Part shown: in pieces, positions 1 through 8,676 of the stretch
Numbering within the stretch: position 1 is the first letter of the stretch
Layout: each line of letters starts with the position of its first letter
Assembly (NCBI GenBank): GCA_045600105.1
Contig: JAZRXG010000021.1
Coordinates: forward strand, 15,554 to 79,553
DNA length: 64,000 nt
Reading direction: 5' to 3'
From: UBA1206 sp045600105
GTDB taxonomy: Bacteria > Bacillota > Clostridia > Oscillospirales > CAG-382
Made by a program: the position numbers and the translations under genes
Notes under the pieces: model-generated
The model's database searches: none
The model's input: the letters and a program-made list of their open reading frames with translations, nothing else
Told to the model about the DNA's origin: nothing

Positions 1-2
1 GC

Positions 3-1070
3 GACGTTTTCCGCATCGGCGGAAAAGTCGTGTCATATAAAGAAAATACTTTCGGAAACATAAACTCGACCTACGTGATAAACGTTCTTCTCGACAACGG
101 GAACGAAAAGCGCTTCTTCGTGCAGCGCGTCAACAGATACGTTTTCAGCGATCCGCTCGCCATAATGGACAACATAGACCTTGTGACGACGTATATGATA
201 AATAATTATCCGGACAGCGTGCAGGTGCATTATCACCACACGGCAGACAAAAAGAACTACTTCATCGGGACCGACGACTCGTTCTGGCGTCTCACGAATT
301 ACATCGATTCGGTCACGTTCAACAGCTGCGACGACCTCGGCGTGCTGAAGGGCGCGGGCAAAGCGTTCGGCGATTTTCAGCGCAAGCTCGACGGGTTCGA
401 CGCGTCGCTCCTCAAGGAGACCATTCCCGGTTTCCACGACACGAAAAAGAGATTCGACAAGCTGTTTGCCGATGCCGAGCGCGACGAATACGGCAGAGTG
501 AACGAAGTAAAAGAAGAGCTCGACTTTCTGCGTTCCGTCTATGAAAAGGCGTGCATTCTCGGAGATATGCGCGAAAAAGGCGAGCTTCCCCTGCGCGTCA
601 CTCACAACGACACCAAGACCAACAACGTGCTTTTTGACAAGGTGACGCACGAGCCGCTCGTCGTCATCGACCTCGACACCGTAATGCCGGGACTCGCGTC
701 GCACGATTTCGGCGACGCCATACGCTTTGCGGCGAACACCGCCGAAGAAGACGAACCGGACACGTCCAAAGTGTCTCTCGACCTCGAAAAATACAAGGCG
801 TTCTGCGAAGGCTTCATCCCTTCCGTCGCTGAAACGCTCACCGAAAAAGAGATAGATACCATGCATCTCGGAGCGATAACGCTGACGCTTGAACTGACGA
901 GCCGCTTCCTCGACGACTATATCACCGGCGACAAATATTTCAAGACGAAATACCCGGGTCACAACCTCGTCCGCACCAGATGCCAGGCAGCGCTCGCGAA
1001 GGATATGCTTTCAAAAGAATCCGAACTTGAAAAGATCGTGCGCGATATCTACGATTCCGTAATTATGTAA
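3..1070 (+). CDS. Sugar 1-kinase of the aminoglycoside phosphotransferase fold, NahK-like (5' end cut by window)
   Basis: The reading frame is open to the left edge. The residues before the first possible start (GTG at 30) read DVFRIGGKVVSYKENTFGNI, which fits the beta-strand start of N-acetylhexosamine 1-kinases, so the true start lies outside the window. The catalytic loop THNDTKTNNVLFDK matches the HxDxxxxN Brenner motif, with the second Asp as the likely base, and VVIDLDTVMPG gives the metal-binding Asp. Family knowledge: NahK phosphorylates GlcNAc/GalNAc at C1 in salvage of mucin and milk-oligosaccharide sugars. The exact sugar is inferred. A strong terminator follows, so the gene ends its operon. 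Choline or homoserine kinase is the main alternative, but the GLASHDFGDAIR stretch favours NahK. Confidence 0.75.
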   Translation, partial: DVFRIGGKVVSYKENTFGNINSTYVINVLLDNGNEKRFFVQRVNRYVFSDPLAIMDNIDLVTTYMINNYPDSVQVHYHHTADKKNYFIGTDDSFWRLTNYIDSVTFNSCDDLGVLKGAGKAFGDFQRKLDGFDASLLKETIPGFHDTKKRFDKLFADAERDEYGRVNEVKEELDFLRSVYEKACILGDMREKGELPLRVTHNDTKTNNVLFDKVTHEPLVVIDLDTVMPGLASHDFGDAIRFAANTAEEDEPDTSKVSLDLEKYKAFCEGFIPSVAETLTEKEIDTMHLGAITLTLELTSRFLDDYITGDKYFKTKYPGHNLVRTRCQAALAKDMLSKESELEKIVRDIYDSVIM

Positions 1071-1090
1071 ACCAAAATAGTTAAAGTAAA

Positions 1091-1115
1091 ACGCAGGCGC
1101 CGCCTGCGTTTTTTT
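1091..1115 (+). terminator. Intrinsic terminator after the sugar kinase
   Basis: Perfect hairpin acgcaggcg/cgcctgcgt followed directly by seven T residues. Confidence 0.9.
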
Positions 1116-1131
1116 GTTTATTTTTCGTTTT

Positions 1132-1818
1132 TCAGAAATATCTGATCTCTACGGTGCTCATATTGCTTTCACCGTCGAGAACAAGACGCGGCCCGGAAGG
1201 ATTTGCGGACATGGGAATGTTCACTTCCCCGAGTTTGTTCACTATTCTGGATTCGACGTACCAGTCAGACGGGACGTTGATGACGAGGTTGCTCATTCTG
1301 CAGTTGACGGTGAGTATCCCGTTGCCCGCGTACTGGTCGGTGTTTTCAAAGCAGATCTCGCCGTTGGACATACTGAGCTTGTAATAGTATTTGGTGAATT
1401 TCGCGCAGTCGAAGTATTTGACGTCATCCGCGAATTTGGTAGCAGAAGAATATTGACCGTATTCTTCCTTCTTTTTGAATTTTCTTTCTTTTATCGGCGA
1501 CGAAATGAACGAAATACCGATGCTCGCGAGCACGGCACAGCCGAGAACGACCCAGTTGTTGAGTATGTTTTCGCTTTCTCTGCCGAGGCTTTCGGCGATC
1601 TCGTTTTCGAATATGAAGAACAGGACCGCGGCGACGAACGGAAGGACGCTCCACATTCTGTCGCGTATAAAGCACGCGCCGATGGCAAGCAGGATCACTC
1701 CGAGAATGATCTCGCTCACCGAAAGGAGTCCGATGAAGCCGAGCTCAACGCCCAGACTCGAAAGTATGATGAGTACGGCACCGCTCAAAAACAGGATACC
1801 CCAAATTGCTCTTCTCAT
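1132..1818 (-). CDS. LiaF-like membrane protein
   Basis: 228 residues. About four hydrophobic segments lie between residues 1 and 105, followed by a short basic linker (PIKERKFKKKEE) and a soluble C-terminal half of alternating strands ending in STVEIRYF. This layout resembles LiaF/YvqF-type proteins that couple envelope stress to a regulator. Its start codon overlaps the stop of the LytTR gene by four bases (ATGA at 1815-1818), so the two are translationally coupled. The inferred role is membrane sensor or modulator of that regulator. No enzymatic motif is visible and the ligand is unknown. Confidence 0.6.
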   Translation of the reverse strand: MRRAIWGILFLSGAVLIILSSLGVELGFIGLLSVSEIILGVILLAIGACFIRDRMWSVLPFVAAVLFFIFENEIAESLGRESENILNNWVVLGCAVLASIGISFISSPIKERKFKKKEEYGQYSSATKFADDVKYFDCAKFTKYYYKLSMSNGEICFENTDQYAGNGILTVNCRMSNLVINVPSDWYVESRIVNKLGEVNIPMSANPSGPRLVLDGESNMSTVEIRYF

Positions 1819-2273
1819 TTTGATAACCTCGTTTCGTATATCAGATTTCTGAGTGAACGGTAATACATCCTCGACACGTAGGTCTTTTTGCGTGACGACG
1901 CAAACGTCGCTTCGGCGGATCCGGTGATGCTGTTTCTGGTCAGCGACGTCACCTTTGCCGAATTGAGTATGCAGGATTTTGAAACGCGAATGAACGACGG
2001 CGGCAGCATTTTTTCGAGTTCAAACAGTTTTTCCTCGGTATAATACATTCTGTCTGCCGTATGCGCCGCGACCTTTCCGTCGTCAGTTTCGAAAAACAGC
2101 ACGTCGTCGGTCGGAACGAAATACTCCGAATCCCCCGATTTCAGCGTCAGCTCGGTGCCGCCGATCACGGCTTCGAAAGCGCTCCTCAGCCGCATGACCT
2201 CGTCGGTCATCCTGCCGCACCGTATCACCACTTCGTCGGGCAGGTCGTCGGATATTTCCATTCTGAGTTTCAA
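1815..2273 (-). CDS. LytTR-domain DNA-binding regulator (stand-alone)
   Basis: 152 residues from a TTG start at 2273. A perfect ggaggtgat site lies 4 bases upstream of that TTG, while longer versions of the frame have no ribosome binding site. The N-terminus (KLRMEISDDLPDEVVIRC) is typical of small LytTR regulators that lack a receiver domain. The C-terminal LytTR part includes FFETDDGKVAAHTADRMYYT and FIRVSKSCILNSAKVTSLTR. Such proteins bind direct repeats near promoters and are usually paired with a membrane protein, as here. The pair has its own promoter and probably regulates itself. Confidence 0.8.
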   Translation of the reverse strand: MKLRMEISDDLPDEVVIRCGRMTDEVMRLRSAFEAVIGGTELTLKSGDSEYFVPTDDVLFFETDDGKVAAHTADRMYYTEEKLFELEKMLPPSFIRVSKSCILNSAKVTSLTRNSITGSAEATFASSRKKTYVSRMYYRSLRNLIYETRLSK

Positions 2274-2322
2274 GTTATCACCTCCGCGTATCATGAGTAC
2301 GCATCCGTTTACCACGGTCACG

Positions 2323-2351
2323 ATTATAAAACAAGGTACGTTTTTTGTAAA
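2323..2351 (-). promoter_or_regulatory. Sigma-A type promoter of the LytTR/LiaF-like operon
   Basis: On the minus strand, -35 TTTACA and -10 TATAAT are separated by 17 bases, about 50 bases before the TTG start. Confidence 0.75.
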
Positions 2352-2367
2352 TACTTTCAACGCAAGA

Positions 2368-2403
2368 GGTCGGAAAACGGTGCTAAGATGCCGTTTTCCG
2401 ACC
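2368..2403 (-). terminator. Hairpin downstream of the surface-protein gene
   Basis: Perfect 13-bp stem ggtcggaaaacgg/ccgttttccgacc with a 10-base loop, just past the stop of the gene at 2412. It lacks a strong T tract, so termination is likely but may be partial. Confidence 0.55.
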
Positions 2404-2411
2404 GTTTGACG

Positions 2412-4694
2412 TCAGTCTTTTTCTTTCTTTATCCTTTTTCTGCCGATGAAGAAGACGCAGGCAGCTACCGCCAGAGCGGCGATGCCGCCGAATATTATCC
2501 ACGGCACGATCGTTATCTCTGCTTCGTCTTTCACGTTTTCGCTTTCAGACGATCCCGCCGGAGCTGACGATTCGGTTTCGGACGGTTCGGCATCTTTTTC
2601 GGGAAGCGACGCCTCGGGACCGGATATCTCCTCGGATATCTCCTCGGATATCTCTTCTGATATTTCCTCGAAAATCTCTTCGGAAATCTCTTCCGACGCT
2701 TCTTCGGACGGTTCCTCAACAGAAATCTCTTCCGACGCTTCTTCAGATGCTTCTTCTGCCGAAGGCTCCTCAGATGATTCTTCAACCGAAGGTTCCTCGG
2801 ACGGTTCTTCGACGGAAGGTTCTTCGGACGGTTCTTCAACGGAAGGCTCTTCGGACGATTCCTCGACGGAAGGCTCTTCAGACGGTTCTTCAACCGAAGG
2901 CTCCTCCGACGGTTCTTCAACCGAAGGTTCCTCCGACGGTTCTTCAACCGAACGCTCTTCGGAGGATTCCTCGACGGAAGGTTCCTCTTGGATTTCTTCC
3001 CATATAGCGTAGAGGGTCACGTCCGCGTCCTTTTTGTAAACGGCGTAAGGCTGATATTCCGTGCCGCTTCCGTCAGCAGACGTGTTCCAGCCCTTGAATA
3101 CGTAACCGTCACGAGTCGGTGTGATGCGCGGGATGTTCACGTTCACACCCGACTGTTTCAGGATAACTCCCGGTGCGTTTTTGCCGCCGTTGGCAACGAA
3201 CGTTATCTTGTATTCCCGCGGATGGATCGCGCTCGTATATACCCAGCCGAGCTTGTATTTGCCGCCGGAGATCGGGTAGAAAAGCTGGGTCATCCCGCTT
3301 TTTTCACCCGTGCAGTATACGTCGTCGCCTTTGCCGACGTAGCCGTATTCGGCGCCTCCCGGGCGTGTGTAGGTGGTTATCTGATTTTTGGCATTTTCTT
3401 TTTTGAGTCCGTTTTCGGCGGAAGCGACAACGTCGGACACGGGAACGAACGCCTCGATCATTCTGCCGCTGCTCATAAAGGTGATGCGGCAGGCGCCGGT
3501 ATTGTATACGCGGTCAACGGTGTATTCGTTGTTGGCGTCGAGCGTCACGCCGTTTTTGTTCATATAGGCGTTCGCGTACGCCTGGACTTTCCCGCTTCCC
3601 GTAAGATAGCACACGAAGGGAAGGACGGCGGAATACGTTTTGTCATCGGCGATGGGATTGCATATATCGCAGTCGCTCACCTTGCTGCCGCCGTCGAGTA
3701 ATTCGACGTATCCGCATTCGCACACGCGGTAGCTTCTGTGGGGATGCGCGTCCTCGATCACGGGATCGGAGAACGTGTGGACGTGTCCTTCGGCACCGAA
3801 AAGCTCGGTGTTGACGCCGAGAGAGCGGGTGTACGCCGTGATGGCGTCGACTATTTCCTCGGCGGTGCGGGTATTGTCGCTCTTGTAAATATCCTTGAGC
3901 TGCTCGGTATAAAGAGTGTGGTCGATGACCGCGACACCGGCTTTTGCGCCCGTGGACGAAAACTTGCCGGAATAAGCGTTTTTGATGCCTGCGACGGCAA
4001 GCATGAAATCGTTGTATTTGCCGCCCGCTTCCACGCTTTTGCCTACGTTGAAGCAGCCCGTGGAGCTGTATGTGGACGAATTGACGTAATCCCACGATCT
4101 CGCGTGGATGTTGATGCCGACGCTTGAGCTCATATAGCTTGAAGTCTCGGTGCATCTGATGACGTCGTTGGTGTTGTGGCACTCAAGATGGAGCGCGGCG
4201 TATCTGCCGCCGTGGTTGGTCGTGGTGACGGGCATTATGCCGTCGACGACGGTCGGCACGGGAGTCCCTTCGTTGAGAGACGGCTTGCGCGGGTTATCGG
4301 GTATGGTGGACGTGAAGTCGTCCATATACGTTATCTGCGGTATTCCGTCAACGAGCTTGACGACGACGCACACCGCCGAAAAGTGGTATCTTTTATAATC
4401 GGTGTACATTCCCTTGAGGGTGTTGTCGCTTGCTCCGTCAAAGAAGAAAATGACGCATTTTCCGCTTTTGAGCGTATCCCTGACCGTGGTGTCGAGCGCG
4501 TTGACGAGATGGAACTTTATCATCGCGTTGACGTAGGTACGGTGGGATTCGTCCTTGATTATGGAACAGTTTATGTGCCCGAGGTCACCGAGCGTATAGT
4601 CTGTCGCGGCATTTGCTTCCATTCCGACACCTCCGATCTCAATTGCGGAAAAACATATCAGGAGTGCAATTAACAGTGACGTGATCCTTTTCAT
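2412..4694 (-). CDS. Exported, membrane-anchored surface protein with InlB-type repeat and Ser/Glu-Pro stalk
   Basis: 760 residues. There is a signal peptide at 1-29 (cleavage near ANA-A). The N-terminal domain to about 310 holds a GINIHARS...STGCFNVG pattern that loosely recalls His/SxGC arrangements of peptidoglycan-acting folds. A Cys-rich HTFSDP...CECGY...CDIC patch lies near 320. Two SH3-like stretches run to about 500, and a Listeria-Bacteroides repeat (FVANGGKNAPG...GYVFKGWNTSADGSGTEY...LYAIW) sits near 505-570. A long EEPSVEEPSEE stalk is followed by one C-terminal membrane helix (PWIIFGGIAALAVAACVFFIG) and a basic tail. It starts nine bases after the alpha-galactosidase stop, so the two form one operon. 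Enzymatic activity is unproven; adhesion or wall binding is equally possible. Confidence 0.6.
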   Translation of the reverse strand: MKRITSLLIALLICFSAIEIGGVGMEANAATDYTLGDLGHINCSIIKDESHRTYVNAMIKFHLVNALDTTVRDTLKSGKCVIFFFDGASDNTLKGMYTDYKRYHFSAVCVVVKLVDGIPQITYMDDFTSTIPDNPRKPSLNEGTPVPTVVDGIMPVTTTNHGGRYAALHLECHNTNDVIRCTETSSYMSSSVGINIHARSWDYVNSSTYSSTGCFNVGKSVEAGGKYNDFMLAVAGIKNAYSGKFSSTGAKAGVAVIDHTLYTEQLKDIYKSDNTRTAEEIVDAITAYTRSLGVNTELFGAEGHVHTFSDPVIEDAHPHRSYRVCECGYVELLDGGSKVSDCDICNPIADDKTYSAVLPFVCYLTGSGKVQAYANAYMNKNGVTLDANNEYTVDRVYNTGACRITFMSSGRMIEAFVPVSDVVASAENGLKKENAKNQITTYTRPGGAEYGYVGKGDDVYCTGEKSGMTQLFYPISGGKYKLGWVYTSAIHPREYKITFVANGGKNAPGVILKQSGVNVNIPRITPTRDGYVFKGWNTSADGSGTEYQPYAVYKKDADVTLYAIWEEIQEEPSVEESSEERSVEEPSEEPSVEEPSEEPSVEEPSEEPSVEESSEEPSVEEPSEEPSVEEPSEEPSVEESSEEPSAEEASEEASEEISVEEPSEEASEEISEEIFEEISEEISEEISEEISGPEASLPEKDAEPSETESSAPAGSSESENVKDEAEITIVPWIIFGGIAALAVAACVFFIGRKRIKKEKD
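2620..2990 (-). repeat. Degenerate tandem repeat encoding the EEPS stalk
   Basis: Repeated units of roughly 24-27 bases encode PSVEEPSEE/SSEE blocks. The copies differ mainly at third codon positions, so the protein pattern is maintained while the DNA drifts. Confidence 0.85.
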
Positions 4695-4703
4695 CGCGTT
4701 TCC

Positions 4704-6881
4704 TTACACTTTCTCGAGTATCCACATGCTGCTCGCAAATTCGGCGGCGCAATTTACTCTGACGCCGAAGCCCATGAGCTGAGAACCCGTGTAGGTCTCC
4801 CCGGTCTTCGCGTCCCTGTAAACGGCGTTTTCGTCGAGTCCCTTAAGCACGAGATGCTCGTTTCTGTCGTATACTCTGACGTGGGTGTTGACGTAAACGG
4901 CGATGCAGACGTTCTTATCCGCCGAAACGGTGCACCAAGCGGCACATTCTTCCTCGTAATTGTTTCTGAGGCGGTAATAATCGCCTTTCACGAGCATATC
5001 GCCGTACTTTTTATAAATATCGGCAGTTTCCGTAACGAGCTTTTTGTCGCCGTCGGAAAGCTGTGTGGGGTCGAGCTCGTAGCCGAACGAACCGTTGAAC
5101 GCCACGTTGAAGCGAGTTTCGAACGGAGTGACGTGTCCGACCTGATGGTTGGGCGACGCCGAAACGTGTCCCGTCATGGTCGAAAGCGGATAGATGAGCG
5201 ACGTGCCGTACTGTATCTTGAGCCGTTCTATCGCGTCGGAGTTGTCGCTCGTCCACGTCTGAGGCATATAGTAAAGCATGCCGCAGTCGTACCTTCCGCC
5301 GCCGCCCGAGCAGGACTCGAAGAGAACGTCCGGGAAATCGGTGACGAGGCGTTCGAGGACCGAATAAAGCCCGAGATAGTATCTGTGGAGCACTTCACCC
5401 TGTCTGTCGCGGGGCAGCAGAGCCGAGCCGACTTCCGCCACGTTGCGGTTGAAGTCCCATTTGATATAGTCGACGGTCTTCTGCCTGAGAAGCGACGCGA
5501 CGCTTTCGTAAATATATTCGCAGACGTCCTGCCTCGAAAGGTCGAGTATGAGCTGACGTCTTCCTTCTGAGCGCGGTCTGTTCGCGGCGTGGAGGCACCA
5601 GTCGGGATGAGCGCGGTAAAGGTCGGAATCGGGCGAGATCATCTCGGGCTCGAACCATATACCGAGTCCGCAGCCTTTTTCGGCAAGAAGAGCGTGTATC
5701 TTATCAAATCCGTTGGGCAGTTTGCTTCTGTTGATATACCAGTCGCCGAGCGAGCAGCTGTCGTCGTTTCTCTTGCCGAACCAGCCGTCGTCTATGACGA
5801 GCATTTCGATACCGAGGTCCGCGGAGCACTCCGCAATTTTCAGCAGACGCTCCTCGTTGAAGCCGAAATAGCAGGCTTCCCAGCTGTTGAGCAGCACGGG
5901 ACGGCGTTTGTTTCTGTATTTGCCTCTGATGAGTCTGTCGTTGATCAGTCTGTGGAACGAACGGGTCATGCCCGTGAAGCCGGCTGCCGAATAGCAAAGC
6001 GCCGCCTCGGGAGTCACGAAGGTGTCTCCTGCCTCGGTCTTCCACGAAAATCCATCGGGATTGATCCCCGCGAGAAGACGGCAGGTGTTGTACTGTCCGC
6101 CCTCGACCGACATCGAATGCGAGCCCGAGTATACGAGCACCGACGCGTAAACGTCGCCGTGGTCTTCGTCGGCGTTTCTTGACGCGAGTATTATGAACGG
6201 GTTGTGGACGTGTCCGGACGAGCCTCTGCGGCTCGCGAGCTCGGTCTTGCCGTGAACGATCGGGTGGCGCTCGATCATTCTTTCCTTTTCGTGAGTGCCG
6301 TAGTTGGAAACGAGGTCGTAATCCATTCTGTCGAGGTCAAGAGCGGCGGATGCGGCTGCCTTGATGACGAACGTATCCTTGCCGTCGTTGGTTATCTCGG
6401 CGTGTCTCGTGATGATATCATAATCGTAATAGACCGAATAGAAAAGCCTGACGGTCACTCCCCCGACTTCGTCGCGGAGCGTTATGACGAGAGTTTCTAC
6501 GTCGTCGCCGTCTTCGGCGTAAAACGCGGGAAGCCCCTTGAGCGACGGCTTGCCCTTGATGATCTCGTGCGTGACGTAACGCGGGTCGACTATGTCGCTG
6601 CCGTCGGAATTGATTATTTCAAGTGCGGGAGAGCGGAGGTCGCCTCTGCCGAAGCAGGGATATTCAAGGGGCGTGTCGTCGAGAATGAAGCCGGTGCAGC
6701 CCTCGAGACGCGGAGAGAACGCCGCTTTGGACTGGAACCACCGCATATACGAATGATCGGCGACACCGAGACGTTTTCCGTAATAAACGTGAACGAGGAA
6801 GCCGTCGCGGACGTGCATGACGTAGGACGTGTTTTTGGTGTCGAGCTGAAACTGCGTTTCGGAAGCGGAGAATGTGACCAT
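4704..6881 (-). CDS. Alpha-galactosidase, glycoside hydrolase family 36
   Basis: 725 residues, the usual GH36 length. An N-terminal beta-sandwich leads into the TIM barrel with NSWEACYFGFNEERL and VIDDGWFGKRNDD. The predicted nucleophile is Asp476 in DYIKWDFNRN. The predicted acid/base is Asp546 in TWTSDNSDAIERL; the 70-residue spacing equals that of characterised GH36 enzymes (D478/D548). There is no signal peptide, so it should act in the cytoplasm on imported melibiose or raffinose-type sugars, releasing galactose. The ATG at 6881 is preceded by aaggaga. It sits 81 bases after mgtE with a hairpin in the gap, and 9 bases before the surface-protein gene. Confidence 0.95.
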   Translation of the reverse strand: MVTFSASETQFQLDTKNTSYVMHVRDGFLVHVYYGKRLGVADHSYMRWFQSKAAFSPRLEGCTGFILDDTPLEYPCFGRGDLRSPALEIINSDGSDIVDPRYVTHEIIKGKPSLKGLPAFYAEDGDDVETLVITLRDEVGGVTVRLFYSVYYDYDIITRHAEITNDGKDTFVIKAAASAALDLDRMDYDLVSNYGTHEKERMIERHPIVHGKTELASRRGSSGHVHNPFIILASRNADEDHGDVYASVLVYSGSHSMSVEGGQYNTCRLLAGINPDGFSWKTEAGDTFVTPEAALCYSAAGFTGMTRSFHRLINDRLIRGKYRNKRRPVLLNSWEACYFGFNEERLLKIAECSADLGIEMLVIDDGWFGKRNDDSCSLGDWYINRSKLPNGFDKIHALLAEKGCGLGIWFEPEMISPDSDLYRAHPDWCLHAANRPRSEGRRQLILDLSRQDVCEYIYESVASLLRQKTVDYIKWDFNRNVAEVGSALLPRDRQGEVLHRYYLGLYSVLERLVTDFPDVLFESCSGGGGRYDCGMLYYMPQTWTSDNSDAIERLKIQYGTSLIYPLSTMTGHVSASPNHQVGHVTPFETRFNVAFNGSFGYELDPTQLSDGDKKLVTETADIYKKYGDMLVKGDYYRLRNNYEEECAAWCTVSADKNVCIAVYVNTHVRVYDRNEHLVLKGLDENAVYRDAKTGETYTGSQLMGFGVRVNCAAEFASSMWILEKV

Positions 6882-6925
6882 AAAAATGTCTCCTTTGTAT
6901 GTGATGATTTTGATTTATATGATAC

Positions 6926-6956
6926 GTCGGTGGCCGTGGGATACGCGGTCACCGAC
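6926..6956 (-). terminator. Hairpin between mgtE and the alpha-galactosidase gene
   Basis: An 11-bp stem with one wobble pair (gtcggtggccg/cggtcaccgac) lies just after the mgtE stop. It has no T run, so it may stabilise mRNA or only partly terminate. Confidence 0.4.
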
Positions 6957-6962
6957 TGAAGA

Positions 6963-8318
6963 TCAGACCGAAGCCAGAAGCAGCTGCGCCACTTCGAAGA
7001 ATACTATGAGCGAGATCGCGTCGACTATCGTCGTGATGAACGGCGACGCCATTACCGCGGGATCGAAGCCTATCCTCTTTGCGAGTATGGGCAGGGTGCA
7101 GCCGACGAGCTTTGAGCAGAACACCGTGACGACGAGCGTGACGCAGACGACGACAGCCACGGCGACACTTACGTCGTTGTGGAAAATAAGGTTGTCGACG
7201 AGCATTATCTTGCCGAAATTGGCGGCGGCGAGCACGATGCCGCAAAGAACGGATACGCGCATTTCCTTCCACATGACACGGAAGATGTCGCCCATTTTTA
7301 TTTCGTCGAGCGCGAGTCCGCGGATTATGGTGACGGACGCCTGGCTTCCGGCGTTTCCGCCCGTATCCATAAGCATGGGAATAAACGCGGTGAGCGCCAT
7401 GCTTCCGGCGAGCGCCGACTCGAAGCCGGTGATTATCTGCCCCGTGAAGGTCGCGGAGACCATCAGCAGAAGCAGCCACGGGATGCGCTTGAACATCGTT
7501 TCGAACACGCCTGTGCGCAGGTACGGCTTGTCGGACGGCGTGATAGCCGCCATCTTTTCGATATCCTCGGTCGCCTCTTCTTCGATAACGTCGACAGCGT
7601 CGTCGAACGTCACGATACCGACGAGTCTGTTTTCCTTATCGACGACGGGCATTGCCAGAAAGTCGTATTTCGACATTTCGCGCGCGACTTCTTCCTTATC
7701 CTCGTCGGTGCTGACCGAGATCACGTTTGTTTCCATTATTTCGCCGACCGTGACGTCGTCCGACGCCACGAGCAGGTCTTTTACCGTCACGACGCCCTCG
7801 AGCACCTTGGCACTCGTGGTGACGTAGCAGGTATAGATGGTCTCTTTGTCGACACCGGTACGGCGTATGTGCTTTATCGCCTCTTCAACGGTCATAAAGC
7901 TCTGCAGCGTGACGTACTCGGTGGTCATTATGCTGCCCGCGGAATCCTCCGGATAATGGAGCAGTTCGTTTATCTGTTTGCGTGTTTCGCTGTCCGCCGC
8001 CCTGATTATCCTTTTGACGACGTTCGCGGGCATTTCTTCGATGATATCGACGGTATCGTCGAGATAAAGCTCACCGAAGAGTTCTTTCAGCATTGCGTCC
8101 GAAAACGATTTTATCAGCAGTTCCTGCCCGTCGGGCGAAAGCTCGACGAACGTATCGGCGGCAAGCTCCTTCGGCAGCACTCTGAAAACGAGAGGAAGAC
8201 TTTCCTCTTCGATCTCCTCGAGTGCCAGCGCGATGTCCTGCGGCGTTTCTTCCGCAAGAAATTCCTTGAGTTCTCTGTACTTCTTTTCTTCAAGAAGTTC
8301 CGTGATCCTTTCGTTCAA
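6963..8318 (-). CDS. mgtE: Magnesium transporter MgtE
   Basis: 451 residues. The order is an N-terminal helical MgtE_N domain (1-130), a pair of CBS domains (SAGSIMTTEYVTLQ and VGEIMETNVISVSTDED, to about 260), then five membrane helices with the conserved PMLMDTGGNAGSQAS pore segment. Family knowledge: MgtE is a homodimeric Mg2+ channel gated by Mg2+ bound to the N and CBS domains. The TTG start at 8318 has ggaggt upstream. The gene is preceded by a strong promoter and a long folded leader that does not look like the usual M-box. Confidence 0.95.
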   Translation of the reverse strand: MNERITELLEEKKYRELKEFLAEETPQDIALALEEIEEESLPLVFRVLPKELAADTFVELSPDGQELLIKSFSDAMLKELFGELYLDDTVDIIEEMPANVVKRIIRAADSETRKQINELLHYPEDSAGSIMTTEYVTLQSFMTVEEAIKHIRRTGVDKETIYTCYVTTSAKVLEGVVTVKDLLVASDDVTVGEIMETNVISVSTDEDKEEVAREMSKYDFLAMPVVDKENRLVGIVTFDDAVDVIEEEATEDIEKMAAITPSDKPYLRTGVFETMFKRIPWLLLLMVSATFTGQIITGFESALAGSMALTAFIPMLMDTGGNAGSQASVTIIRGLALDEIKMGDIFRVMWKEMRVSVLCGIVLAAANFGKIMLVDNLIFHNDVSVAVAVVVCVTLVVTVFCSKLVGCTLPILAKRIGFDPAVMASPFITTIVDAISLIVFFEVAQLLLASV

Positions 8319-8509
8319 TTCCTTGTACCTCCCAAAAAATATGGCTGACGGGTGTCCCCGCCTGCTGGAAGTACGGTGAACGTAACGGCGTCCGGGTTTT
8401 ATTCGCCGAAAACGGCAAAAAGACGTCGTCGCGGTACGCCGTTGCTACTTCCGGATTCCATTCTTTTCGCCCCTTTCGTTTATTGTGCGCGTTTACGCAC
8501 ACTTCTATA
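8319..8509 (-). ncRNA. Structured 5' leader of mgtE, class unknown
   Basis: About 190 bases lie between the promoter and the TTG start. A 5' hairpin gtgtgcg/cgcgcac occupies 8486-8503. A long stem then pairs ggaagta with tacttcc and aacggcgt with acgccgtt across 8370-8455, with an inner gccg-tttt-cggc hairpin. A last hairpin, ggcggg-gaca-cccgtc, sits at 8345-8362 just before the ribosome binding site. No M-box core (GUUAGGUGAGGCUCC) is present. Control of mgtE by this leader is inferred from position. Confidence 0.5.
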
Positions 8510-8515
8510 TTATAT

Positions 8516-8544
8516 ATAATACCCTTTTTTGTCACGTTTGTCAA
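8516..8544 (-). promoter_or_regulatory. Sigma-A promoter of mgtE
   Basis: Minus strand TTGACA, 17-base spacer, TATTAT. It is nearly consensus. Confidence 0.85.
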
Positions 8545-8605
8545 GTAAAAACGCCCTTTGCCGTTTTTTTGATTTGACAAAAATAATAAATCTTGTAAAA
8601 ATGTG

Positions 8606-8633
8606 TTGATTTTTGTGTTTTTGATGGTATAAT
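8606..8633 (+). promoter_or_regulatory. Sigma-A promoter of upp-ung
   Basis: TTGATT, 16-base spacer, TATAAT. The upp start follows 44 bases later. Confidence 0.75.
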
Positions 8634-8676
8634 TAAATCAATATGACAGCCGTAAAACGGCAGAAGGGGCACAGCT

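Noticed and set aside
8319..8509. Classical M-box (ykoK) Mg2+ riboswitch
   Set aside because: The conserved GUUAGGUGAGGCUCC core is absent on the minus strand, although the leader is structured.
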